DNA of 64,000 nucleotides from the NCBI GenBank assembly GCA_010093705.1, contig MU006102.1, positions 175,971 through 239,970 of the forward strand, written 5' to 3'. The notes beneath the pieces were generated by a model, which did no database searches, was not told the origin of the DNA, and was given only the letters and a program-made list of their open reading frames with translations. Positions 45,744-57,882 of this stretch are shown here, piece after piece (the first letter of the stretch is position 1; every line of letters starts with the position of its first letter). Source of the stretch: Patellaria atrata CBS 101060. Its lineage: Eukaryota; Ascomycota; Dothideomycetes; Patellariales; Patellariaceae. The position numbers were made by a program, and so were the translations under genes.

Positions 45744-47650
45744 CTACGCCGTAGGACTATACTTACTAAGCTTCCTAATTCTCTCCCCAAAAATATAAAA
45801 AAGAATCGGCACCGGAAACAGCGCGGCAGTCAAAAACCCCAACAAGCTCGTTGCCCAATCAACGCCGAGGGTATGATACATAGCCGTCGCAAAGAGGGGG
45901 AATCCCGCCGCGACAAAACTCCTCACGAACGTATTACCCGCGATTGCCGAATTGGCATGCATGAGATAAACATCGATGATGTAATTCAAACCCTGAAGGA
46001 AGATCATCAGAATACCCGCGCCGATGGGGATGCCAGCTAGCACCTGCGGAACCCAAGAAATATGCGGCGACGAGGTCCACGCGAACCAGAACATGCCGGC
46101 GGGCATGAGGAAGCCGCCTATGATCATCGGGATGAGGCGTTCCTCGGGCACCACCCTGCCCGTCTCCTGCAGCTTGCGCGCGAAGCGGGTTTTGGTGGTG
46201 TGGGCGATGATGAGACAGCCTGCTATGACGCCGACGGTGATTCCGAGGAAGGGGAGGGCACCGACGCCGCCGTTCCAGCCGCGGGATTCTTGGAAGGCGA
46301 TGGGGTAGGCGAGGAAGAAGAGGTAGAGGATCCCGTAGATGAGCGCCATGTAGAGGGTGATGAGTAGGAGGATTGGTTCGAAGACGAGCATTGCGAAGGG
46401 CCGGAGGAGGTATTTGTGCATGAGGCTGCTGATATCGAGTTCGGCTTCGTCGGCTTTGGCGTGGACGGCCCAGTTTTTGGTTGCGAAGCGGATGCGGCGG
46501 GCGCGCTGTTGGAGTAACACCGGGGCGTAACTTTCAGGCACTAGGGCGAAGCCGAAGACCCAAAAGCTGAACCCTAGGATTGCGGTTAAGTACTCTGTCC
46601 AGCGCCACCCGAGGTGAGACATGGTGATGAATCCACCAGCGATGGGTCCCGCGACGGGACCGATGAAGACGGACCCAGCGAAGATGCTGGCGGCGATACC
46701 ACGGTCAACGGGGCCCCAGAAGTCGGCAAGCGTACCACCGACGATTCCAAGGGGTGCTGAGCCGAAGAAGCCACCGAAGAAGCGGCAGACCATGATTGTC
46801 TGGACATTTGTGGCAACTGCGACGGGAATCTGGAAGATGACGAAGATGAAGAAGCCGACGAAGAGGGGGATCTTGCGGCCATAGAGCTCGGAGAGAGGTC
46901 CCCAAATTACCGGTCCGAAGGCGAAGCCCAGTACGAAGAGACTTGTACCCAGGACCATGACCTCGGTGGATACTCCGAATTTCTTCGCGGTGACCATGGT
47001 TGCTGTACTGAAAACACTACTGGCGAATGTGATGACAAAGGTCATCAAGGCAAGTACAATGGTGATCATCCACTTTTTCCATGTTGGCCAATTCATCGGG
47101 TTACCCTATGGTCGTTAGTATGATATGCTGAATGATAGTAAGCCGCGCCACTTACCGGATCATCGGAACCATTCCATTCAACCAGGTTCTCATCGATCTT
47201 CTCGCCTCTTTCGGCACTCCTAATCGTCCTAATCCTCTGGAACTCAACCGCTTCTTCATGCGAAAATGCTTCCTCGCCTAAACCTGCAACGAAACCGAAT
47301 GGGAACGAGCTTCTTCTGCTTCTGGTAGACTTGTTGGACTGTTGAGTTCGAGCAGGTGTCAACGGCTCGCGGCGTTTTTCTGAGTCTAGAGCTAGTCTGT
47401 CATCATCATGGGAGGACCGAGACGAACTTGAGTTCGAAGTATTGCTCCTGCTTAGTTTGTCTAATGATGCTCGGGGAACAATAGGTGATTCGCGACGACC
47501 AGACGTTTCTTTTTTCGGCGGAAGGGAGCTATGGGATGCTTCGGGCCGTGCGGGTTCTCTCGGTATATATGAATCGGTTAATCCATCTGAATTGTAGGTT
47601 GTTCGAGCACTTTCGGTCCCAATGACTCGGGCTTCTTGGGAGCTGGCCAT
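45744..47650 (-). CDS. MFS drug:H+ antiporter (DHA1 type)
   Basis: Plasma-membrane exporter of the major facilitator superfamily. Two exons, 47156-47650 and 45744-47105, 618 residues; the intron has TACTAAC and the join restores DDPGNPMNWPTWKKW, the conserved entry motif of fungal DHA1 proteins. The N-terminal 160 residues are cytoplasmic, Ser/Arg-rich. About 12 hydrophobic segments follow. Motif A is GPLSELYGRKIPLFVG between TM2 and TM3; motif C-like GPVAGPIAGGFI lies in TM5, typical of antiporters. Closest known groups are the Flr1/Tpo-like multidrug and polyamine transporters (family knowledge), but the substrate cannot be read from sequence. No biosynthetic genes lie nearby, so a role in a metabolite cluster is not supported. 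Confidence 0.9.
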
Positions 47651-48932
47651 TGTAAAAGGGTATAATTTTAATGTGAAGAGGATATATGATGGAATGAAGA
47701 AATGGATTGGGATGTGGGTAGAGATATTTATTATAGACTATGTAATGATGACGACAAGGGAAAGGATGATACCGATATATATCTACTTCTCTAACGTCCG
47801 TAAAACCAGCCACTTCCATTTAGAGAGAACATAGCTTTGAAATTGAGTCATCGGCCCTGATCGTCAAGCCGAAGTACCGACAGACCATCTGACGGGGATA
47901 TATTATTACCATCAGTCCTTTTGGTGTACATGTGCTAACGTCGGATGGCATGGAAACCGGCAACCTGCATAGAGCCACTCAAACGCCATAGTAAGGCGCT
48001 GAAGCTTGTGTAGCCATAAGCTTCTCAAACCGGCGACCGCAGTAAGATCTTTGTTTTACACACAAACCGGTACCTTGGGTTAGACCGAAAGACCTCAGTA
48101 TCGGGTCAGGTAGTTCCAGGTCAGCTATGCTCTACAGCTTTGTAAGCTTGACATCGCTAAGGTAAGGCAATGCACAATTTTCCCACCACAAAATGTCGCC
48201 TCAAGAGAGGACCGAGGTAAGAATCAATCGTCCAATTAAGAATGAGAAGTATTTCGTGATCTAAGGATCAGATCAGTAATCCGACAAAATTTCGGCTTTG
48301 ATGGCAAACTTGAAGTCGACACCATCGGTGGTTGTAAAGCCGAAATGCCGCCTTCCGACCCAGTCCTATCTTTCAACATCCTATGGACCCTAATTTCTAA
48401 ATAATAAGTAAATTCGCTCCATCTGAGAGGGTTTCGGATATAAAGAATTAAGGTATTTCGCCCTAGTTTTGATTCTTCTTCTATTCCCGCAAGTGTAAAC
48501 GATAGCAATTTTGATAGCAACAATAGCTGGCCCAGGTACTGATAGACTGCCTTTTGATGAGTTAACCTGTAGGAGTCGGAGAAAGAGAATCATCATAAAC
48601 TGAAACTTTTAGGAGATCTGCATCGCGTGTAGGTGACCGTTTACTGATCTGAATATGCCGCATTGCTTCTCCACATGGCTCTAGAACTATTTCAGGGGTG
48701 TCCATAAGGCATCAAATCTCCCTGACGTCCACACCGTTGTCCTGCTGACTTGTAAGAACTATGTGGAATTGATGATGATACGCCGAAACGACGTCCTGTC
48801 CGGAGAGACATCTGTTCAGTCCAACCGCACTTGGAAGACGTCGGAATGGTTAAGTTTTCGATTTGAGAGCAGCACAGTATCTCGATCTATCGCCCCGAGG
48901 AAAGAAAACCCTTCACCCGATTGACGGTTATT
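47651..48932. other. Intergenic, upstream of the MFS gene
   Basis: 1.28 kb between two minus-strand genes. No TATA box, repeat or convincing frame noted. Confidence 0.45.
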
Positions 48933-51900
48933 TTAGGAACATATCTCAGCGAACTTCCACCCCCTAGTACTCTCCGGAAGTTTTAGATTTACAAACCACT
49001 CGCGGTCATAGTCCTTGCAGTCTTCCTGGGTCTGGCGAGCAATCCTTCTCTTAATTAGCATCAACCATAATCCATCCGGATCTCGTCTCTCTATAGCGTC
49101 TTGAAGATTTGGTCGCTCTTCTATAATAGGTTCCAATAATTCTACCACATCATCAAAGGTCTCTTCGTTGACCTCCACATACTCTACCACCGCTATGCAG
49201 AGTCTAATGACGCTTTCAAAGATCATCTTCGTCGGCGTGTGGATGTACTGTCCTGAGAAGGAACCTACGGCCGTAGGTGTGGTTTTGGCGACACTGACTA
49301 TTGGTCTAAGTTCGTGCAATTTGGTCGATACTGGCCGTTGGGACGAATGAGAGCTAATGAGCGTATTTTTAATAGCTCGCAGTCGGTAAAGACGTGATAT
49401 ATCTCCCCAGATATCTTCGATCCGACTGCGCATGAAGTTTCCTGCATGCTTGCACATAGCTGCCATAACATCTAACGACCCGGTGACAATGTAAGCTTCC
49501 GGATCATCCAACCGAGAGACTAAGACTGGCCATAATGTATTGATGAGCGGTAGGAATGAGTTTTCGTGGCGTGCGAGCACGGGAATTGTGGTCTCAAGAA
49601 GTGAAAATAATGATGTGCGTAAGGTTGGAGAAGATGATGGGAGATAGTGTTGAGTGAGTAGTGATATCTTCAGTAAGAGTTCGTAAGTTTTAGGGGCTGG
49701 AGGTTGTGGTTCTGCAGCATCCGTCGGCGGTACTTCATCTTCCTCCTTAGCTTGGTCGTTTTCATCACTTCCTTCTCCCGCCCTCAGCTCTTTCCATGGC
49801 CTTCGTGGGACGGCATCCTCCATAGACTGAAGGTCTAAAACGGTCTTATCCTCATCAGAGTATGCTCGCTTTTGATTCCGTTTGATCAATTCCACAAGGC
49901 CTGAGATGCTGGTAGACTGAACCTCGACGGGCTCTTGTGATTTTATATGACTATCGGTAATTGCCAGATGTTCATTTTTTGCACCTTCCTCTGCTATTCC
50001 TCTCAATACAGAAAACAGTAACTCGACAAGCTTGGGGTAACCGTGGAAGTTCTCCAAAGCTGCGAATATACTACCAATGAGATCGTCTAGGTAGGGAAGT
50101 AAGTTTGGTCCTGATAACTTGATCATCATCAAGAGAACCTGTGGAGCTTGAGGAGATATATCAAAAGAATTGAGCTTCAATGCTACAGCGTTGACAAGAT
50201 AGTCCGCATTAGCTATTATCATGTCGCTGGCTTTAATGTAGCCGCAAGCTGTAGACATAATGTCTAAACATGTCATCGCATGTTTGCGGAGTGCTTGATT
50301 GCTCGATCCTATTAAATGGACAACGGGGTAAAGAGCATCAACCAGTTCTCCTCGAAAATTTTCGCCATATTCTTGAGACTGAAGAGCCAAAACTTCTAGG
50401 GCAAGGGATTGAAGTCTCCAGTCACTCTCTTCAGATGATGTTGCATCTGTGACTATACACAGAGAAAATGAATATAGTTCTTCTAACATATCGTTACGAG
50501 CGTTATTGTTAATTGGACCAAGATCTAGGAAATTCTCCATGCCAAAGTTCTGATCGGAGGTGCGTTGCAGAAAATTTAAAACGAGCCAGAAGTTAGATAA
50601 TAGAACGTCGCCCTCACTATAATGGACTGCGTCTAAGAGTTCTCTTGTGATTGCCGACGTCGGTCCATATTTATTAATCCGTTCAATTAGGCTTCCCAAT
50701 TCCCTGATTGTCTCTCGTTGACTTCCGTGAGCCATCACGACTCTGTGGAAGTTGGTTTCAGACCCGTCGGATATCATTGAAGTAGAAAGCACTTGCTCAG
50801 ATTCAGAAACATCCCTAACTTTGGAACTCTGTTTGATAGCGTTATAGACGCTACTTCTAAGATTACCTGCCATGGTATGGTAAATGAGCGTCATATCAAC
50901 GTCCTTTTCCGCTAATATTTCGTATGCTGAGGAGATCCGATGAATGCTCTTTGCTTTAGTGTCTTCATCGGTCGACTGCATAATGCGTGGTAGAGCGACG
51001 ATCCAATCATGTAAGCTTGATTTGAGTAAGTCGGTAAGGTTACTACTTTTGCTCAGCAATCGCGTTACTGCTTCTCGAATCTCTCCATCTTCATCGGTTC
51101 CTGCTAAGGTTATGAGGGTATCAATCATGAGAGAAAAGGATTCTGACAATGATGAAATACAATCTTTCAGAATGCTGATACAGACTTTTGAAAGAGATTT
51201 GCGAACTTCTAGGTTAGAATGATCGCGCAGGCGCATAACGTTCGCAAGAGCCATACGAACTTGAGCAGCAGTAGCTCTAAGCCATGATGTTGTGCGCTCT
51301 ACTCTCTCCATAGAACCCCCTTTTCTCTTTGAAGAAGTAGTAGGCAGATCTTTTGTGTGCTTATCGCTCAGGAGATTCTGAATAAGCGTATTAAAAAGAT
51401 CTAAACAACCTGCTAAGAGCTTGGCTGTCCGCCGTATAGATTTAGGAGTCAACACCTTAGTTAAGGCGGATATTATCCCAGGAAAAAAGCTTGCCAACGC
51501 GTCTCGTTCAGGGATAGCCTCAGTTAGGGAGTGAAGTGAGTGTAGAGCTGATCTCTGAACAGCGTCAGAAGGACCATCAGTTATACCCTCAATCATAACG
51601 GTAACTATGCGACCTAATGTTGGAATGTTGTCTATGGTAATCAGTAAATTTCTACCCTGTGATGTCTGGCGAAGAGACTCCGAAAGAAAGCCTAGACACT
51701 GGAAAGCTGTATTTTGAAGCTCTTCGGATGTCTTTTCCGATTGGTTTCTTGGTGCAGAGCTATCGGAAAAGAAAGTCAGGAGGATCAATAGTTGTTGAGC
51801 AAGAGTAGGTTCTATATTCCTCTGCCATCCTGCCAGGAGTAAGATGGACAAGCATTCTAGTGACAGTTCTAAACCTCTTAGTGATAACTGCTGACTCTCC

Positions 51901-52175
51901 CTAAGGACATGTGAAATAGGGAAAAAGACGTAATTTGCTAACTTATCATCGAGTCCATTCGCATTGTTTGTTACAGAACGAAGAGCCGCGAGAAGCTCTT
52001 CCAAGGCATCTACGACATCCTGAACGTTGCCTCTTTTAGCGGCGAGACCAAACGCTGCCTGACTTAGACGAACGCATTTTGGTTTGAGCTGTAGAATATT
52101 AGTAATGAGTTCTAGTATCAAGATATTTTATCAGGATTGACATACTAATTGAAATATGTTATTTTTAACCTCCAT
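48933..52175 (-). CDS. TTI1: TELO2-interacting protein 1 (TTT complex)
   Basis: HEAT-repeat scaffold which with Tel2 and Tti2 helps Hsp90 fold PIKK kinases (TOR, ATM/Tel1, ATR/Mec1). A ten-codon first exon (52146-52175, MEVKNNIFQL) joins through GTATGT...TACTAATATTCTACAG to 48933-52088; 1061 residues, normal for the family. Diagnostic stretches are LKPKCVRLSQAAFG at the start, the repeated helical HEAT pairs, and the C-terminal segment SFLPLINTLWPVLVSRLDDP with AAMCKHAGNFMRSRIEDIWG. An acidic, Pro-rich loop (near SDENDQAKEEDEVPPTDAAE) interrupts the HEAT array. Reading from the TTG at 52121 instead would translate intron sequence. Divergent from PDS5 over 491 bp. Confidence 0.92.
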
Positions 52176-52666
52176 GGCTCGGTCATAATCTGCGAAGACT
52201 TGTAGATTGCTTGTCTATAGCCAAACACAGATATCCATAACGAACGATATTCCAAAAGAAAGATAATCAGATTTTCTTCAGTTATTCCTATCACATAGCT
52301 CTAGATGTGTGATTGTATCTCTGAGGAATGTGGATGGTGTTGAGGTTCGCCAGTATTGGATGACAAACGAAAAGTTCTCGGGAAATCTTGCCAAAGCGGA
52401 GGACGCGACAAACGCGCCGGGTGCAGAGCTACTGTACCTTATGAGGAACTCACATCATTCAATCTTCTAACAATTTCATTCACAAATCTTCACGCAGCCG
52501 AACCAGAGTGCGTACGCGACACACTCTTGTACTAACATCTTTTAAGTAAAGGCGATTGCCTGGACAACTCACCCCATCTCCATACGATCACACCAGCGCC
52601 AGTCCTAGAGGGGACTCTTCCCCGCGTCATACAGCTTACCACTCGACTCCATTTGGTCGCGCGACA
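52176..52666. promoter_or_regulatory. Bidirectional promoter of TTI1 and PDS5
   Basis: 491 bp between two divergent start codons. No TATA box seen; the PDS5-proximal part is open in several frames, so a short upstream coding exon is not excluded. Confidence 0.5.
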
Positions 52667-55600
52667 ATGCCCGGTACACGAAGTCGCCGCTCGAATGCTG
52701 CTGCACAGGTCATTCAACAGGATGATATGGAAGAGGAAGAACAGCGAACAAGCCTACAATTCCACGAGCCATTGACATGGCGCGCCGGCAAACCGATCCC
52801 ACTGGGAGAGCTCTTACGACGACTCGAAACACTCTCTATTGAATTGCGCGAACTGGAGCAAGAAGAGGCGGATCGCGAGTCACTTTTGCCGGTCGCAAAG
52901 CAATTAGCTAGCCAAAATCTTGTCCTTCACAAAGATCGCGGTGTGAGGGCATGGACTGCATGTTGTGTGGTAGATATGTTCAGATTATGCGCTCCAGATG
53001 CGCCATATACCGCCAGCCAACTGACCGTGGGTGAATATCATGATCAAAATTCTGTCCAAACGACTGACTATCACACAGGATCTGTTCACACTATTTATTC
53101 AAACCATATTTCCTGCGTTATCTGACCCCTCTAACCCCTACAACGGACAACATCAATATGTTCTGAAATCTCTTGCAGATGTTAAGAGTATTGTTCTGCT
53201 CACTGATCTTCCGTCGGCCAGTAACAAACTCATTCTTCAACTCTTTACAATGTGTTTCGACGTCCTTTCGGGCCCTTCGAAGGCAGTTTCTGGTGAAGAG
53301 TTGAGCAAAAATGTCGAACATCATATGACATCAGTACTGGCCACCTTGGTTGACGAATGTCCCAATCTTCCCCCACAAGTGGTCGATATAATACTGGCAC
53401 AGTTCCTACGTGCGGACCCAAGAGTTCTGTCCGCGGGAGGGACAAAAAGTAAGAAAGTTGACCAGCTGGAACAGAATCAGTCTACATTACTCTTAAAAGA
53501 AGCGCCACCAGCATATAATATGGCTAAGAACATCTGTAATTCCTGTTCTGACAAGATGGGCAGACATATTAGCCAATATTTTAGCTCTGTCATCATGGAC
53601 GCCTCGAGCTTTTCGGGCCCTAATAATCCCAAGTCTCGTACACACCGGAAAGGTAGTATTTCCGATGATTCAGAAGACGAGGGAGCACATGGCCCCTCTG
53701 AAGAAGACCTTCATGAAATAGAGAAAGCGCATAGGATGTTGAAAGAACTGTGGAGATCGTCACCTGCAGTGTTGCAGGAGATTATTCCACAGTTAGAAGC
53801 CGAGGTAAATGTCACAGATGTGAGGTTACGTTCCCTTGCAACGGAAACTCTCGGAGATATGATAGCTGGAATTGGCGCCGCGGGACCTCCACCTCCAGCA
53901 GTGTTAGATCCAGGAGCATTTCCATCACAGAGCTTATCGCCCCCATCTAGCGGGCTGAAAGTCTATAATTTCCTCACTACACCCACCTCCCCTCACTCAT
54001 TTCCTACTCGACACGCAGAAGCTTACCACACCTTTCTACAACGGAGGAAAGATAAATCTCCTGTCATACGCGCACTTTGGACGACGGCCATTGGCCGTAT
54101 CCTGATGACTTCTGCAGGAGGAGTTGGATTGGATTCTGAAGAAGAACAAAAGCTTCTAAGATATTTTGCCGACACTCTGTTAGACAGTGACGAAAAGGTA
54201 CGCCTTGCCGCTGTACAAGCAATAGAACGCTTTGAATTTCACGATATTGTTCAAAAGCTCGGTAGCATAGGTGGAGTCTCTGACACTGGATCCATCCTTA
54301 ATAACCTTGCCGAACGGGTTAAGGATCGCAAACATAGTGTTCGAACCGAAGCAATCGAACTACTGGGCAAGGTATGGGGGGTGGGATATGGCGCTATCGC
54401 GGAAGAAAACGAGCGTATCACCAATCTTCTTGGAGCCGTTCCCTCAAAAATCTTAGAGACGTATTATATTAACGACAAAGAACTCATGGCTCTGGCAGAT
54501 TATGTGCTCTTTGAATCGCTTCTACCCATGGCATATCCCCCAGTTAAGCCGAAAGCTCCCCAGACTACCAATGGGACGTCACAAAAGTCTAAAGGATATC
54601 AAAGCAAAGACGAAGGTGTCTATTCTGAGTCGGACATTGACAAGATTAGAGCAAACCGTGTCCTCATTATAATCCGGGATCTCGAAAGCAAAGCTAGGAC
54701 CGTCTTACTTGCACAAAAAGGCAAGAATCAGGTCATGCAAGCCAAATTCACAGAAGCTTATTTAAAGAAATGTGAAGAATACAATGGAGGAGTGATGGAC
54801 AAAGGAGAGAAAGAAATCAAAGCTCAGCTTGGGAAATTGATAGAACTGTTATCAAAGTCTCTACCTGACCCGTCCAAAGCATCCGACGACCTATGGAAAT
54901 TTGCCAAGGGGCATGACCGGCGAAGTTACCAGCTCATCCGATTTGCTATGGCTACAGATAGTGATCATCGGAAAGTTCACAGGGCGGTTCGTGAGGTGTT
55001 CAACAAGCTTCAGGACGATAGTAAAATGCAAGTTCTGGACACATTACGTCCCCTCATCTACCGATCAAGTGTCGTCCTGTATAACAAGAGTCTGGTACCT
55101 GCTATTATCGAGTATTCCCGCACAGATGAAGGTGGACTTGGTACTGTTGCTCATGAGGTTTTAAAGGAGATCTCAGCTCATAATCCGGAAGTTTTCAAAG
55201 CACATATTAATGAGTTGGCCCGGGCAATAGAAAAAGATGCACCGACCGCTAAAAAGATGAATAGTGCAAACGCCGTAGATGATCTTAAGGCTTGTGCAGG
55301 ATTTGCGCGGGCTTTTCCAAAAGACGTCCCAAAGGATCGTCAGTTTACTCAGTCTATGATTAACTTTGCATTGTATGGGACTCCACCTAAAGCTGCAAAA
55401 TATGCCATTTCGGTTCTTATGGCAATTACAGATAAGAAAGAGCTTCATTCTCAAAGGATATTTAGGGAATGCACAAATGATTTCTCCTATGGTTCGGACT
55501 TCTACCTAACCAAGCTGGCATCCCTGAGCCAATTAATGCTTTTATGCGCAGGGGAACTTGAGGGGGAAGTAGAGGCAGCGTTCGGAATTGCGATCAACGA

Positions 55601-57110
55601 AGTCCTACTTCATAACCCGGATCCTGTAGACGGGCCCAATCCAGTCTGGACTGATGAGCTTGACCCACATTGTGAGGCGAAAACCTGGGCTTTGAAAATG
55701 TTGGTGAACCGTCTACGCGCATACGGCAATATTGAGATGATCAAAGAGGTAGCTGAACCCGTATATAAGCTTCTCAATAAATTAATTGCGAAGAAAGGAG
55801 TTCTGACCGAGAAGGTGGACTTGCCAGAAGCTCAGAAGTCTAAGATGAGGTTACAAGCTTATCTACTTCATCTGAAACTCTGCTCCAACAAGCGGTTTGA
55901 CCCTTTGCTATCGCATCAAGCGTTTAACAGACTGGCAACTGCTGCAGTCCACGATCCTGTTGAAGTGGTACGGCAAACCTTTATCAACAAGCTAATGAAG
56001 TATCTAGGTCAGAACAAGTTGCCTATACGATTCTATAGCATTATCTTTATGATGGCGTTTGAACCAGATCCTCGTCTCAAAAATAGTGTGACAACTTGGA
56101 TCAAAGCACGAGCGGCGGCATTCGCGCAAAAGAAAGATACTTCTATGGAAACAATCTTTGCTCGTTTTCTAAGTGTCCTGGCTCATCATCCAGACTTTGA
56201 TCTAGAGCCTGAAAACCTACAAGACTTTGCCCAATACATCATTTTCTACCTGAAGAGCATTGCGAAGGAGGAGAATATGCCCCTAATACTTCATGTTGCA
56301 CAGCGCGTAAAGGGTGTGCGAGATGGTATCGACCCGCAAAAAAGCGAAAATCTTTATGCTCTATCGGATCTCGCGCAAGGAGTAATACGAAGATACGAGG
56401 AGATTCATGGCTGGTCAATTCAAATATGGCCTGGCAAGATTCGTTTGCCGGCTGGCATCTTCGCTACGCTTCCGAGTCACGACGCTGCGCAAGCGATAGC
56501 TGACAAGCAATATTTGCCCGAAGAATTCGTCGAGCAGTTAGATGACTTGGTAAAATCTAGCCTTAGATTCAAGAAACGAAAGTCGGACGTACTTGGAAAC
56601 AACAGAGCAGCGAAACGCGTGAAACCCATCGGGCCAGCTTCTTTAAAAATGAAAAGTTTACCGATCCGCAAGCCCTCGAAATCCGCACGGACACCGAAAG
56701 CCAAGAGGATACGTGAGGAAGAGGCTCCATCAAGCGATCGTAGACGTAGTGGGAGACATGCAGTTCAAAAGAGCTATGCTGAACAGAGCGACACCGAAGA
56801 TGATGGGGAGATGGAGATGTCGAACGAAGGTGCTAATCAAAAGGAAGATGAGCCTTCCGAGCAGAGTGAAGCGGAGGGGGATGAACCTTCCGAGCAAAGT
56901 GAAGCGGAAGACGAAGCAGGAGAGGAAGTGGAAGAGGAACCGGAACCGGAAGAGCGAAAGCGTCCTCGGAGCACCAGAAAGAGTAATGGCGTTCAAAAAT
57001 CAAATGGCCTCGCGAGAAACAAAAAGAGAGAGCGCGAAATCGTACCAATCTCTTCCGACCACTCTTCTGATGAAGAGTTGTCTGACCCACCCGGTTCCGA
57101 TGGAGAATGA
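52667..57110 (+). CDS. PDS5: Sister-chromatid cohesion protein Pds5 (BimD/Spo76)
   Basis: HEAT-repeat regulator that binds cohesin and both stabilises and releases it. Exons 52667-53026 and 53079-57110 join ACC|GTGGGT...CACAG|GAT, giving 1463 residues. The start MPGTRSRRSNAAA is basic. Family stretches are LGELLRRLETLSIELRELEQ, ASQNLVLHKDRGVRAWTACC, VVDMFRLCAPDAPYTASQLT joined to DLFTLFIQTIFPAL, and later HRKVHRAVREVFNKL and VAHEVLKEISAHNPEVFKAH. The C-terminal 200 residues are charged and disordered, with basic clusters (KKRKSDVLGNNRAAKRVK) and acidic repeats (PSEQSEAEGDE), as usual for fungal Pds5. A TTG at 52556 would extend the protein in frame, but ATG 52667 gives the expected basic start. 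Confidence 0.94.
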
Positions 57111-57882
57111 GCTTACGCTTATCAGTTTGTTGTGTGCAAAGTGTACCTCTTGGTGCATGGAAAACGTGTTGAGCAGTTCCAGCGGTTTACGACTGTGACT
57201 CATTCATTGAGCTCTGTTATGAAATTTTCATATCATACCCATGGTTCTCCCACACTATGCTGTCCTCTTTTCTTATCTCCATACGGAATTGGGCGTGAAA
57301 CATGGAATATAGGTGCTTTGTTTCAGGAGTACCTTGGTCGGGGTTAGGTAAACTAGGCAATGTGGATAGCATAGAGCAGTTTCCGTATGTATTGTACATG
57401 ACACACAGAGGATAATGTAATGATACTTGGTTGATGATATGAAAATCTTACCATAGTTTAACTGAAATCTCTTCATTGGAACAAGCAATCCAGCAGAAAT
57501 TTATCAGCGAAGCATAGTTGGTGTGTGGCGGAGCAGTCTAAATCCTAATATTATCTGCGAAGAATTTAGAGATTTGTGGTTCTGGGGGGTTCACCCACGA
57601 GGTTGAGACAAGAAGCTGAATAAGCAGATTGGAACTACCGTGTACCTTAGCGTTGCGGCTCTGCCTTATAAGGCACCTCCCCCTTCGTACATTTCAATTT
57701 CCTCTTCAGACATTTTTGCTTTTACTTCGCGCACACAGTAGGTACAAACTCTTTCATCAGAACATTTTCATCCACTCTCAAACATATATATACTACGCCT
57801 GCGGGTATCATAATTTGACTATCCTCATCCACTCGCAAACGCACATCTACATACGGATATCATCATTTGACACCCATTCACA
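57111..57882. other. Intergenic with duplicated CEG1 leader
   Basis: PDS5 3' UTR and CEG1 promoter/leader. The last 115 bases form a diverged tandem duplication (see 57769-57878). Confidence 0.5.
57769..57878 (+). repeat. Diverged tandem duplication before CEG1 start
   Basis: Unit one (57769 on) has CATCCACTCTCAAAC, a TACTACG..GGTATCATAA stretch and TTTGACTA; unit two (57836 on) repeats it as CATCCACTCGCAAAC, TACATACGGATATCATCA and TTTGACAC. The ATG at 57883 follows directly. Confidence 0.7.

Noticed and set aside
46062-46367. 101-codon acidic plus-strand frame over the MFS gene
   Set aside because: Shadow of transmembrane codons on the opposite strand.
45744-47650. MFS gene considered as part of a secondary-metabolite cluster
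   Set aside because: Neighbours are housekeeping genes; no synthase or tailoring enzyme is near.
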